DNA from: Nitrospira sp.
GTDB taxonomy: Bacteria; Nitrospirota; Nitrospiria; Nitrospirales; Nitrospiraceae
Assembly: GCA_022226935.1 (NCBI GenBank)
Contig: CP092081.1
Location: 254,902-318,901, forward strand
Direction of reading: 5' to 3'
Length of the DNA stretch: 64,000 nt
The position numbers and the translations under genes are program-made. The notes under the pieces were generated by a model that had not been told where the DNA came from, searched no databases, and saw nothing but the letters and a program-made list of their open reading frames with translations. This document shows positions 25,450 to 33,668 of this stretch, in pieces (positions within the stretch are counted from its first letter, which is position 1; the number at the start of each line of letters is the position of its first letter).

Positions 25450-25585
25450 GATGTTCTTTTGAATAAATGCTCGTGCTCCCTTTAGCTGAGAGGAAGCTCT
25501 CACTGCCACCGGTGTTGTTGTTTGTCGCGACGAAGTAGTAATTATTCCCCCACGACAAATTGTTGACCGCCCAGCTGGTCGCATT
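25450..25585 (-). pseudogene. Fragment of a fibronectin-III protein gene
   Basis: On the minus strand the sequence reads 'NATSWAVNNLSWGNNYYFVA' and then 'TNNNTGGSESFLSAKGSTSI'. It aligns by eye with the last Fn3 strands of the intact protein encoded at 27079-27801 ('NVTSYTISNLTLGTTYYFVV', 'GSESSYSNEVSKSIY'). The fragment has no upstream domain and no stop at the matching place. It lies just beyond the left end of the decayed IS3 element, so it is probably a remnant of a second copy. Confidence 0.65.
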
Positions 25586-25740
25586 CCCCCACGCTCAGGA
25601 GCATTTAGCACCATCCCGAGTCAGTCTTCGGATATGCTTTGTGTCCGACCTGTAAGTGCTGCGTAAGCTCCCCTTATTAGATTGAGACAGCCATAAGGAG
25701 AACGTTCTGGCACAATCGCCATCCTAGCCAGGAGGTTGTC

Positions 25741-26007
25741 CTGCGCCAGTCGAAGTTCACCGAAACACAGATCGTATCCATTCTGAAAGAAGCTGATGCG
25801 GGCCGACCGGTCAACGAAATGTGGCGGCACGACGGGATCAGTTCCGCCACCTACTACAAGTAGAAGGCGAAGTACGGCGGACTGGAGGCCTTGGATGTGA
25901 AGCGGCTCAAGGAGTTGGCGCACGAAAACAACCGGCTGAAGCGGATGTATGCCGATCTCTCGCTTGAGAATGCGGCGCTGAAAGATGTCATCGCAAAAAA
26001 ACTGTAA
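25741..26007 (+). pseudogene. IS3 transposase orfA, inactivated
   Basis: The frame reads 'RQSKFTETQIVSILKEADAG' and 'WRHDGISSATYYK', then hits TAG at 25861, where IS3 relatives have tryptophan (YYKWKAKYGG). It then continues 'KAKYGGLEALDVKRLKELAH' to a stop at 26007. A HTH and the start of a leucine-zipper helix are recognisable. No good start codon remains. Confidence 0.88.
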
Positions 26008-26856
26008 GACCTGCTGACCGGCGGGAGGTCGTCACGCATTTGGTGACACACGGGGGCTTCCCGGTTCAGCGGGCCTGTCGTGCAGTGGGTTTGAGGCGGA
26101 CGACATACTATCGGCCGCTCATGGACGGGGCCCGACGGGATGCCCCGATCATCTCGGCACTGACGACGCTCGTCGCGGCGAAGAGTCGCTGGGGCGTTTG
26201 GAAGTGTTGGGGGCGACTCCGATTGGATGGACATCCGTGGAATCACAAGCGCCTCTGGCGGGTGTACTGCCAGCTCCGCTTGAATCTCCCCGGTCGGACG
26301 AAGAAGCGGCTCTCAGCTCGTCTACGACAACCGTTGGCGTGATTCCGTACCTGAACGCCGTGTGGGCCGTGGACTTCATGAGTGACACGCTCTATGGCGG
26401 CCGACGATTCCGGACACTGAATCTACTGGATGAAGGCGTGCGAGAAGGCTTGGCGATTGAGATCGATACGTCGCTCCCGGCTGAACGCGTGATTCACGTG
26501 CTGGAGCAAGTCGTGAGCTGGCGGGGCCAACCACAAGCAATTCGGCTCGATAATGGCCCAGAATTCCTCGCCGACCGATTCATCACCTGGTGTGCGGAAC
26601 GGCGATTCAGCTGTGGCACATCCAACCGGGCAAGCCGGATCAGAATGCCTTGATTGAGCGGTATACCCGGACCTATCGGACCGAGGTGTTGAGCGCCTAT
26701 GTATTCGAGGCATTGGATCAGGTGCGAGAGATCAGTGCCGAATGGTTGCAGAGTTACAATGAAAAGCGGCCCCATGACGCGTTGGCGGGCCTGCCGCCAA
26801 CCACATATCGGGCCCAAGTGGAAGCCGGAAATTCTTCCATGAAACTGTCTCCCTGA
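26008..26856 (+). pseudogene. IS3 transposase orfB, frameshifted
   Basis: Pieces of the DDE integrase lie in three frames: 'VTHGGFPVQRACRAVGLRRT' up to about 26340, 'NAVWAVDFMSDTLYGGRRFR' to about 26620, then 'QLWHIQPGKPDQNALIERYT' to the stop at 26856. The three catalytic residues are still encoded (D in AVDFMSD, D in RLDNGPE, E in ALIERY) but no longer in one frame. The first piece is in the -1 frame relative to orfA, as is normal for IS3. Confidence 0.9.
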
Positions 26857-27078
26857 CGGGGGAGCATACACTCGCAGTACAGCTGATCTACGGAAGATGA
26901 AGCCTGAACCAGGAACTCACGCAGTTCACCAAGTTGATGAGATGGAATCTTGCCCGGCGTCGTCAGTGCCGGGCACAGGGACTCCAAGATCGACACAGTG
27001 ACCGGCGTGCGATACCCAAGGTGGAGAAGACAGTTATACTCGTTCCTAATTTCTCCTGCTCCTCCACCTCTGCTCTTT

Positions 27079-27801
27079 TCAATAGATGCTCTTGCTCACC
27101 TCATTTGAGTAACTGCTTTCGCTCCCACTACTGCCATAGCTCGTCACGACAAAATAATACGTGGTCCCTAGGGTCAGGTTACTTATCGTATAGGAGGTCA
27201 CATTCCCTACATCCAATGGCGTTCCGTAACGTCCCGAGGCTGTCCCCATATAGACCTTATATCCAGCCAGGTTGGTGTCCGATACCGCGCCCCAACTGAG
27301 TGTCGCCTTGGTACTGGATGGCGGTGGTGGTGGTGGCGGCGAAGTCGGTGGCGGTGGCGGCGAAGTCGGCGGCGGTGGCGGCGAAGTCCGCGGCGCGGTC
27401 ACTCTGAGGGTTACAGGGATCGACGTGCGGTCCCCGTCATCCAATGTGACCGTAACCGTCGCTGTGTAAGTGCCCACTGCCATCCCAGCAGCATTTACTG
27501 TCAATACCATCTGTGTAGACGTTGTCATAGATCCTGATCTTGGAGAAATCATGAGCCATGATGCGCTATCCCTCACCGTCCAGCTACGCTGGCGCCGCCC
27601 AGATCTGGACAAGCTCACCGTCTGGCTGGGAGGATTGGTCCCTCGAACGGCTTGAAAAGTCACTGTCGTGGGATTTGCAGTCAACGCCCACGCTTCACAG
27701 GATGTCCAAACTCCAATCATTAGCGCCAGGCTGATACCCCAACGAAGCAACAATGCACCCATCGCCCCTTGTAAAATTGCGTCTTGATGAACTTGATGCA
27801 T
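27079..27801 (-). CDS. Secreted BACON and fibronectin-III domain protein
   Basis: A 240-residue predicted secreted protein. The signal peptide ends near 'SCEAWA'. A BACON-like domain follows ('LTANPTTVTFQAVRGTNPPS', 'SASWLMISPRSGSM', 'GTYTATVTVT'), then a linker of repeated SPPPPPT units, then an Fn3 domain ('ATLSWGAVSDTNLAGYKVYM' to 'SKSIY'). Such proteins usually bind carbohydrates or sit at the cell surface. The ATG at 27801 follows GAGGTG by five bases; a GTG at 27807 is also possible. A truncated relative of its last domain lies at 25450-25585. Confidence 0.8.
   Translation of the reverse strand: MHQVHQDAILQGAMGALLLRWGISLALMIGVWTSCEAWALTANPTTVTFQAVRGTNPPSQTVSLSRSGRRQRSWTVRDSASWLMISPRSGSMTTSTQMVLTVNAAGMAVGTYTATVTVTLDDGDRTSIPVTLRVTAPRTSPPPPPTSPPPPPTSPPPPPPPSSTKATLSWGAVSDTNLAGYKVYMGTASGRYGTPLDVGNVTSYTISNLTLGTTYYFVVTSYGSSGSESSYSNEVSKSIY
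27321..27391. repeat. 21-base tandem repeat encoding the Pro-rich linker
   Basis: Roughly three copies of a 21-base unit (GGCGGCGAAGTCGGTGGCGG as read on the plus strand, plus one base) encode SPPPPPT repeats in the linker of the BACON/Fn3 protein. Copies differ by one or two bases. Copy number could vary by slippage. Confidence 0.8.
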
Positions 27802-27807
27802 ATTCAC

Positions 27808-28200
27808 CTCAATCGTTGTGCTACTGGGATCTCTTCATGTCCATCTTCTCAATGAAATGCCGGTGACCGCTCTCACTTCCTAATGAAGCAACAGCGATGC
27901 CACTTGAAGGCGCGGTCGAAGTCACTGACGATTAATGATTTGTGCCCGATATGAAGAAACCGCAGAAAGGCAGTGACCTACACAGCCGTTCAGTTGTGTA
28001 CACGCACTATTTCACGAAAGACAGAGAAGGTTCAAGAAGAATCAAGAGGGAAAACCATAGCGAGGGCGCATTCTGAGTACTAGGACTTCTCGGCCAGTTG
28101 GAAGATGAAAACCGTTGGCTGAAACAGATGCTAGTGGAACTAGCTGGACATTCTAGATGCTGAAGCCGTCACCGCTGGTCCTCTTTTAGCCATGTTCGTT
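27808..28200. other. Non-coding gap with an IS3 scrap
   Basis: No intact gene is visible between the BACON/Fn3 gene and the PEP-CTERM terminator. It holds only the short IS3 orfA remnant described separately. The remainder has no recognisable repeat or promoter. Confidence 0.5.
28083..28163 (+). pseudogene. Short remnant of an IS3-type orfA
   Basis: The plus strand reads 'GLLGQLEDENRWLKQMLVEL' and then 'AGHSRC' before a stop. This matches the leucine-zipper segment typical of IS3 orfA proteins (LEDENRRLKQ...). It differs from the orfA relic at 25741, so it comes from a second element. Only about 26 codons remain. Confidence 0.55.
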
Positions 28201-28222
28201 TAGTTCCAGCCTCGAAAAGCAA

Positions 28223-28252
28223 AGGGCCAGTCCTCTTGCGAGGACTGGCCCT
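28223..28252 (-). terminator. Strong intrinsic terminator after the PEP-CTERM gene
   Basis: A 13-bp perfect stem, AGGGCCAGTCCTC with its complement, closes over a four-base loop. On the minus strand it is followed by TTTGCTTTT. It lies about 40 bases after the stop of the PEP-CTERM gene and ends the exosortase operon. Confidence 0.88.
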
Positions 28253-28288
28253 GCGCGTAGATACTCTTCTTGAACGAATAAGGAAGAA

Positions 28289-28549
28289 CTAAACCTTCTT
28301 GGACGCCCTTCTCCATGTCCAGAGGCCTAGTCCTGCGAGGCCAGCACCGAGGAGGATTACGGAGGATGGCTCGGGAACGGATGCGCATTTTTTCGGTTGA
28401 TTTCCACTTGGGCCACAGCCGTTGGTATCACTTGCGCCTGGAACATTGCCATTGTCCGGCTTGGCCACTGTAAAATTACCATAGAGCCCCGCAATGACCA
28501 CCGCGCTCCCTAGCAGGATAGAACCGATAAGACTAAATAGTATCCTCAT
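28289..28549 (-). CDS. Small PEP-CTERM sorting-domain protein
   Basis: An 86-residue exosortase substrate. It has an N-terminal signal/anchor (MRILFSLIGSILLGSAVVIA), a short polar middle with two cysteines (CGPSGNQPKKC), and a C-terminal sorting signal: VPEPSSV, a hydrophobic helix (ILLGAGLAGLGLW) and a basic tail (RRASKK). A strong AAGGAGGAG site precedes the ATG. It follows the FemAB-like gene and the exosortase on the same strand and is the nearest evident substrate. The mature part is too short to carry a known enzymatic domain. Confidence 0.9.
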   Translation of the reverse strand: MRILFSLIGSILLGSAVVIAGLYGNFTVAKPDNGNVPGASDTNGCGPSGNQPKKCASVPEPSSVILLGAGLAGLGLWTWRRASKKV

Positions 28550-28636
28550 TTCTGCTCCTCCTTAAGATTAACCTTCCGTACTTAGGCCATGAAGGTGAAA
28601 CGCACATTTCCCGCCCCAGCTCTTCCCTGATGCGGC

Positions 28637-29692
28637 TTATCCGATATGTCGATACAAAAGCCGTCCGGCCAATGTCAGCAGACTGTTTGGCATTCGCGCA
28701 AATACTTCCTTCGCGCAACGAATCTTCAAATCATCTCGGCACCGAGAGGCAGTCTCAAGAGGCGCACGCCAGGTGCTCAAGGTGGAGCGTTCGGCGGACC
28801 AGCGCCCCTTAAACGCGATCAGGCCTGGATTGTCGAGATCCGACCGCCCCCAGTCGAATATCTCGGCCGCTGCTTGCTTAGCATCTTTAATCGCTTCCCA
28901 GAAGAGCATGGCTGTTCCCCCGAGATTATTAAAACGTGTATCGGAACCACCATATTTGTAGACCATGCTCTTTCCATGACGGAGAGTTAAGATGCCTGCA
29001 ACAGGCTGCCCTGCCTTGGAAGCAATCCTGATACAGACATTTTCTCCCAAACAGAACACCAGATTGCGGAACCACTCAATGGGTGGTGGGGGAAGGTGGT
29101 GACGGGACCGGGTCAGTTGAAGCAAGCCATAAAATTGATGGAGCAAGTCGCCGCTGCGGCCCGCTTGATAGCTCAGCTCCTCTCGTTGTGCGCGGCTGAT
29201 CTTTCGCTGGATGCAGTTCTTGTGAAATCCCTGATACAACCGATCTAGCCCTTGCCGAAGATCAAGCCGATGCAGGCAATAGGTCGTAACCTTGCTGAAA
29301 TTTTCGCCAACATTTAGAAGGGAATCAGCGGACCTCAGCTCCACATACTTCCAACGTTCCTGGTTTCTCATTTTCTCTACACAGCTTGACAAAATCGTGA
29401 ACTGCTCGGGCTGCTCCACGAGCGGCTCACAGTGATCTGAAAGGGGTAAAGAGACAAGTCGATTGCCGGTAATCCGGCTGCGGACGACACAAAATAACAG
29501 TGCATTCGTGAGTTTTTCGGAATGGGCGGACGTGGTGAAGGCGACAGGATCGTATCCGTAAGTCTCCTGCAACGCCCGCAGCCACCCGCGAGTATGGAAC
29601 ACCGAGCCCTTCGGATGCCGATCGACAAAATCAGGCCACCGCGAATCGTGAAGCGGATCGATTGCATAGCCTCCACCTAGTGTCGTCGACAT
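28637..29692 (-). CDS. FemAB-like protein associated with the exosortase system
   Basis: A 351-residue GNAT-fold protein of the FemAB/BioF2-like group often found beside PEP-CTERM exosortases. Motifs include 'HPKGSVFHTRGWLRALQETY', 'NCIQRKISRAQREEL' and 'KYGGSDTRFNNLGGTAMLFW', followed by 'FDWGRSDLDNPGLIAFKGRW'. FemAB relatives transfer aminoacyl groups to cell-wall precursors, but the acceptor here is unknown. It lies 24 bases after the exosortase and 87 before the PEP-CTERM gene. Confidence 0.87.
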   Translation of the reverse strand: MSTTLGGGYAIDPLHDSRWPDFVDRHPKGSVFHTRGWLRALQETYGYDPVAFTTSAHSEKLTNALLFCVVRSRITGNRLVSLPLSDHCEPLVEQPEQFTILSSCVEKMRNQERWKYVELRSADSLLNVGENFSKVTTYCLHRLDLRQGLDRLYQGFHKNCIQRKISRAQREELSYQAGRSGDLLHQFYGLLQLTRSRHHLPPPPIEWFRNLVFCLGENVCIRIASKAGQPVAGILTLRHGKSMVYKYGGSDTRFNNLGGTAMLFWEAIKDAKQAAAEIFDWGRSDLDNPGLIAFKGRWSAERSTLSTWRAPLETASRCRDDLKIRCAKEVFARMPNSLLTLAGRLLYRHIG

Positions 29693-29716
29693 GGCTCACC
29701 TTGTTTGGCGTTATGT

Positions 29717-30724
29717 TTAGTGGTTTCCTGCTGCCAACTTCTCGGCCTGCGCTATACGCGCACCATCAATCGCGAAGTGGGATCCGACCTTTATCTCAAG
29801 TCGACGCAATAGCCAGACCAATGAAAAAAGGACAACAAGAGAGATCAGGAAGAGCGGAATTCCCCCATTCCTGTGCAAGGCACTGTTGGTGATATAGATC
29901 GGATCGACGTAATTGGCCACCAGTGTTAAACCGACGATACGGAAGGCGTTCTTAATAATCGCGAAAGGAATGATGAGCGCTACGATACTTATCTTTCCCC
30001 AAAGGGAGTGAAGCAAAAAATGGCCGGCCACGAGACTGGTCAGGACGAGAGCCAGCGTCGAACGGATTCCGCTGCATGCTTCCGCAATATGAATCGTAAA
30101 ATTCGATAATTTGAACAAAAACCCTTCACGAATGACTGGTATTCCGAGAATCGAGAATAGAAAGGCGGTGACTTCGGCGGAGCTACGCTGCAAAAAGCGA
30201 ATGATCGCGTCCAAGAGATGTGATGGTAGCGGGACCAAAAAAAGAAGAAACAGCAGACCAAATGACACTCTGAGACAGCGCACGAGCCCAAAGCAGAACA
30301 AAAAGATGCCCCAGCACATCACCACGAAGGCCAACATTGCCGTAGATAAGTGGTCTGGATCTCCGGTACCTGCATCCGTCACCCAGTAACATGCCCCCCC
30401 CGCCCCCATTAATAGCAATCCGAGCCATGGACTCCATTCTGTCGAACTCGATAATGTTTTGCGGTCACGGTAGAGAACGTAGAGGCTCACCCCTGGTATC
30501 AGGACCATGTGAGAATAATGTTCCTGCTGCTGCGTCAGAGAAATTAATTGGACGAGCGGATGCCAGAACGCTACGCATGTGGTCAGTACCAACAGAGCAA
30601 AAAGAACATTGCGATGGGTCGGGGTGAATGGCAACGTCTTGCTGAAAATTCGAGGGACAGAGGACGACGCAGGCTCGATGGTTCCGCAACAGACCCCGAC
30701 CTGAATTTCTTTTTGATGCTGCAC
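29717..30724 (-). CDS. Exosortase
   Basis: A 335-residue multi-spanning inner-membrane protease of the exosortase family. Exosortases cut PEP-CTERM proteins and are thought to pass them to an extracellular matrix or cell-surface anchor. The three conserved catalytic residues are visible: C217 in 'AEACSGIRS', R262 in 'NAFRIV' and H284 in 'LHRNGG'. The early signature 'YSHMVLIPGVSLYVLY' is also present. There is no fused EpsI domain. The subclass cannot be assigned by eye. It lies downstream of the sugar transferase in one operon. Confidence 0.94.
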   Translation of the reverse strand: MQHQKEIQVGVCCGTIEPASSSVPRIFSKTLPFTPTHRNVLFALLVLTTCVAFWHPLVQLISLTQQQEHYSHMVLIPGVSLYVLYRDRKTLSSSTEWSPWLGLLLMGAGGACYWVTDAGTGDPDHLSTAMLAFVVMCWGIFLFCFGLVRCLRVSFGLLFLLFLVPLPSHLLDAIIRFLQRSSAEVTAFLFSILGIPVIREGFLFKLSNFTIHIAEACSGIRSTLALVLTSLVAGHFLLHSLWGKISIVALIIPFAIIKNAFRIVGLTLVANYVDPIYITNSALHRNGGIPLFLISLVVLFSLVWLLRRLEIKVGSHFAIDGARIAQAEKLAAGNH

Positions 30725-30768
30725 AGTAGTTTGAGAGGCTTGAACGGTTGAAGTGAGCCGATTGGCCC

Positions 30769-31884
30769 CTAGCAGGCCCCCTTGCCGCTGATCATGGCTG
30801 CGGGGGTTGCAACGAGAATTTTGATGTCTCCCCAGAAAGACATGGTTCTTGCGTAGCGGAGGTCCAGACGTACCATCTCATCAAATGTAGTACGGCTTCG
30901 TCCCACCACCTGCCAGAGTCCGGTAATGCCGGGTTTAGCATCCAGCACTCGCCTACGATGCCATGGTTTGTACCGCTCAAGTTCGTACCAAAGCGGAGGC
31001 CGCGGCCCGACGAGCGACATTTCGCCGATCAATACATTCCACAGTTGAGGCAACTCATCGAGACTGGTTCTTCGGAGAAGATGTCCGATTGGAGTGATCC
31101 TTGGATCGTTGGTTAATTTGAAGAACTTGTCCTTCGCTTCATGATCTTTTTTATCGCTGGACGTAATAAACCAGCTGACGTAACTATGGTGCACCCCATG
31201 GTCGGCATTCTCGTACATCGTCCGGAACTTGCACATCATGAAGGGTTTCATCATCTGCCCCACCCGCACCTGGCGAAAGATGACCGGCCCCCGGGACGAC
31301 AATTTGACTAGCCCTGCGATCACCCCGAGCAACGGGGAAAAGACTATCAACAGCAACAGACTCAGTAGGATATCCATCCCCCGCTTGACGATATGAAAAT
31401 CGGCGATCGCCCATTGATCCTGGAGTTCCGGGAAGAAAGACGGGTCCATCTCTTGATGTTCGGCTCTCTCCAGTTTCCAAGGCTCCGGATAAGCATGCAA
31501 ACTGATCGACAGTCGTGGGGCCAATTCTCCCTCCAACTGACAGGTGAATTCTTTCTGAAAATCTGCCTCGAGCCGATTGCAAATCGTGACCATATTCGCA
31601 GTCTCAACCTCAGGAACGAGCAGACCCATGATGGACTGCCGTTCATACCAGCCGAGAATATCGATATCCGACTTGACTGCCGACAAGGCCCCCGTGATCG
31701 CGTCATACACGGTCCGAGACGTAACATGTCCGCTGTCCTCCGCACTAATCAAGAGCATCACCATCGCCTGCCCGGATCGCTCCGTGCGCTGGCGCTCTTG
31801 CCTGATGCTAGCTTTAAAGGACAATTCGTCCAGTATCGTGTGAGCCGTTCCGTGCATCTTCCTTTCCACGCATGAGGAAATCAT
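30769..31884 (-). CDS. Initiating sugar-phosphate transferase with a GGDEF-like N-terminal domain
   Basis: A 371-residue protein. Residues about 1-150 form a GGDEF-like fold lacking the GGDEF motif ('DILGWYERQSIMGLLV'). One hydrophobic helix follows, then the bacterial sugar-transferase domain: 'GPVIFRQVRVGQ', 'MCKFRTM', 'LRRTSLDELPQLWNVLIGEM', 'SLVGPRPPLW' and 'KPGITGLWQVVGR'. Such enzymes load the first sugar phosphate on undecaprenyl phosphate. The start at 31884 has GAGGGGA six bases upstream; a longer frame overlaps the upstream dehydrogenase gene. It is the only priming transferase in the window and presumably starts the polymer built by the 35-62 kb locus. Confidence 0.9.
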   Translation of the reverse strand: MISSCVERKMHGTAHTILDELSFKASIRQERQRTERSGQAMVMLLISAEDSGHVTSRTVYDAITGALSAVKSDIDILGWYERQSIMGLLVPEVETANMVTICNRLEADFQKEFTCQLEGELAPRLSISLHAYPEPWKLERAEHQEMDPSFFPELQDQWAIADFHIVKRGMDILLSLLLLIVFSPLLGVIAGLVKLSSRGPVIFRQVRVGQMMKPFMMCKFRTMYENADHGVHHSYVSWFITSSDKKDHEAKDKFFKLTNDPRITPIGHLLRRTSLDELPQLWNVLIGEMSLVGPRPPLWYELERYKPWHRRRVLDAKPGITGLWQVVGRSRTTFDEMVRLDLRYARTMSFWGDIKILVATPAAMISGKGAC

Positions 31885-31897
31885 ACGGGCTCCCCTC

Positions 31898-32971
31898 TCA
31901 TAACGTCTGAACACAAGACTCATTGCTGGCGAACGTTGAGGCTGCCGCAGCGGGAAGACCGTCGCGACTCTGGGATAGGACGATCTCTTTATGCTGTCTC
32001 AGCGACTGTTCCGCCGCCTCCAGAATCCGCACGACACGTAGTCCCGCCAATCCATCATTGAAGGGCCGTATTCCGCTCTTGATGCAATCCAGGAAATACC
32101 GCGTTTCAAGATGAAGGGCCTCAAGCTCTTCGATCTTGGGCGCCCACATGTCGCCGGTCCGGTAACTGACCAATGCTTTATGGATGCCCTGTTCCGTCCC
32201 CAGATCAGCCCCTTTGTCGTACACACGAACCTTTTCGGCCGGATCCAAATCATTCCATACCAGCATCTTTTTTTGTCCACCGACCAGCGTCGTGCGGACC
32301 TTCACCGGCGACAGCCAGTTGACATTAATATGGGCAAGAACGTTGTTGGGGAAATACACCGCCAAATGCGCGATGTCCTCGAGGCCATTGACATGGGCCG
32401 TACCGGTTGCCACCACCAACTCCGGCTCAAGCCCGATCAGATAATCCATGATGGACAGGTCATGTGGAGCCAGGTCCCACAAGACGTTCACGTCATGTTG
32501 AAACAGCCCTAGATTCACCCGCGTGGAATCATAGTAATAGAGCGGGCCCAAGGTGCCGTCATCGACGAGTTGTTTGATCTTCCGCACGGCGCCTGTAAAC
32601 AGAAACGTATGATCCACCATGATCCGCAGATTCTGGCGTTCTGCCAACTCGACAAGCCTTGCGGCTTGTTCGGCGGTGGCCGTAAAGGGTTTCTCCACGA
32701 ACACATGCTTTCCATTCTCCAAGGCTTTCCTGGCCAGTTCGTAGTGATAGGAGACCGGTGTCACGATAGCGACGGCGTCAATTTCAGCAGAGGTCACGAT
32801 CTCGCTCACATCGACTGTGACACGCACACCAGCGTGCCGGCTCGCCACGCGTGCGAGAGCCTTGGGATTGGTGTCGCAGACAGCCACGACTTTGCAGTCT
32901 TCATGTGCCGAAAAGTTACGCACAATGTTCGGCCCCCAATACCCGTAACCGATCACGCCTAGTTTCACCAT
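31898..32971 (-). CDS. Gfo/Idh/MocA family sugar dehydrogenase
   Basis: A 357-residue NAD(P)-dependent oxidoreductase. The Rossmann motif is in 'KLGVIGYGYWGPNIVRNFSA', the family EKP motif is in 'HVFVEKPFTATAEQA', and 'YYDSTRVNLG' and 'WDLAPHDLSIMDYL' match WlbA-like sugar dehydrogenases. These oxidise UDP-N-acetyl-D-glucosaminuronate at C3, which a DegT aminotransferase and a hexapeptide acetyltransferase then convert to a diacetamido sugar. Both partner types are encoded at 55977-57822, which supports a shared pathway. It heads the exosortase operon. Confidence 0.85.
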   Translation of the reverse strand: MVKLGVIGYGYWGPNIVRNFSAHEDCKVVAVCDTNPKALARVASRHAGVRVTVDVSEIVTSAEIDAVAIVTPVSYHYELARKALENGKHVFVEKPFTATAEQAARLVELAERQNLRIMVDHTFLFTGAVRKIKQLVDDGTLGPLYYYDSTRVNLGLFQHDVNVLWDLAPHDLSIMDYLIGLEPELVVATGTAHVNGLEDIAHLAVYFPNNVLAHINVNWLSPVKVRTTLVGGQKKMLVWNDLDPAEKVRVYDKGADLGTEQGIHKALVSYRTGDMWAPKIEELEALHLETRYFLDCIKSGIRPFNDGLAGLRVVRILEAAEQSLRQHKEIVLSQSRDGLPAAAASTFASNESCVQTL

Positions 32972-33266
32972 GGTGTCACTCCTTTACTCATGTTACGCCG
33001 ATTAATACATCTCACTCGTCACGAACGAGCAAGTTGAACAGAGAACGACTGCAGCGATTGAATTGATCGATCCTCCATGAAGCTTCACGAGCATTGTTTG
33101 TAGGGAATCGCGGAGGGTTTCCCCGCGAGAATCCGGAGCGATGAGGAAAAGTGTCTTAACCGGGATTTCGAATACTGAGCGGAGAGCTGGGCCTTGGAGA
33201 CACTAGCCGAGACCGAAGATTCATAATCTCAACTGAAGTGCGAGCGGAGAGGTGCGGACGAGGTCT

Positions 33267-33668
33267 TCAGATTTGTGCTACCTCATCATGTCGACATACC
33301 CGGATCTGGACGGACCATGTCTCTTCGGGGTAGAGTCGGGCTCGCAAACTTTCTTGCAGGCGTAACTGAAGGCCATTGTGGCCGTCTTCCACAGAATTTC
33401 CCCGCATCGTAGCCAAGAGCGCTCCCACGATGTGCTCATCCCGATACCATCCGATGCAATCCGTAGCCCGGAGATTTCCGGAGAGAGAGTCGATCACCAC
33501 CGTGGAAAGATGTCGCCCCATCGGGACAATGATCCCTTGTGCATTACTACAGTAGACGAGAAGGATTCGGCAGGTTTGTCCGGATCGTGCGGAGCGCCGG
33601 GTTTCACTTTCCAAGAGATGCCGGAAGGCCACTTCTCTGTAGACGTCACCCGGTGTAGATTCCCTCAT
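33267..33668 (-). CDS. Stand-alone GGDEF-like domain protein
   Basis: A protein of about 133 residues. Its core 'RRSARSGQTCRILLVY' and 'CIGWYRDEHIVGALLATMR' aligns by eye with the N-terminal domain of the sugar transferase at 30769-31884 ('RTERSGQAMVMLLI', 'ILGWYERQSIMGLL'). Neither has a GGDEF motif or the residues of an active diguanylate cyclase. The frame is open to 33833, but the ATG at 33668 is preferred because the domain begins three residues later and GGCGGAC precedes it. Its function is unknown; a sensory or scaffold role toward the transferase is a reasonable guess. Confidence 0.6.
   Translation of the reverse strand: MRESTPGDVYREVAFRHLLESETRRSARSGQTCRILLVYCSNAQGIIVPMGRHLSTVVIDSLSGNLRATDCIGWYRDEHIVGALLATMRGNSVEDGHNGLQLRLQESLRARLYPEETWSVQIRVCRHDEVAQI

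Larger units (their letters stand above)
25660..26871 (+). mobile_element. Decayed IS3-family insertion sequence
   Basis: An element of about 1.2 kb with imperfect terminal inverted repeats: TGCGTAAGCTCCCC on the left (25660-25673) and, on the right (26858-26871), a sequence whose reverse complement contains GTATGCTCCCC. It contains relics of orfA (with an in-frame stop) and orfB (with two frameshifts), so it cannot make an active transposase. A three-base target duplication could not be assigned with confidence. Confidence 0.85.

Noticed and set aside
26754-26996. Minus-strand open frame of 80 codons overlapping the IS right end
   Set aside because: Half of it is antisense to the transposase relic. 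The rest shows no known family.
27272-27469. Glycine/valine-rich plus-strand frame (GGGGGEVGG repeats)
   Set aside because: It is the antisense reading of the proline-repeat linker in the BACON/Fn3 gene.
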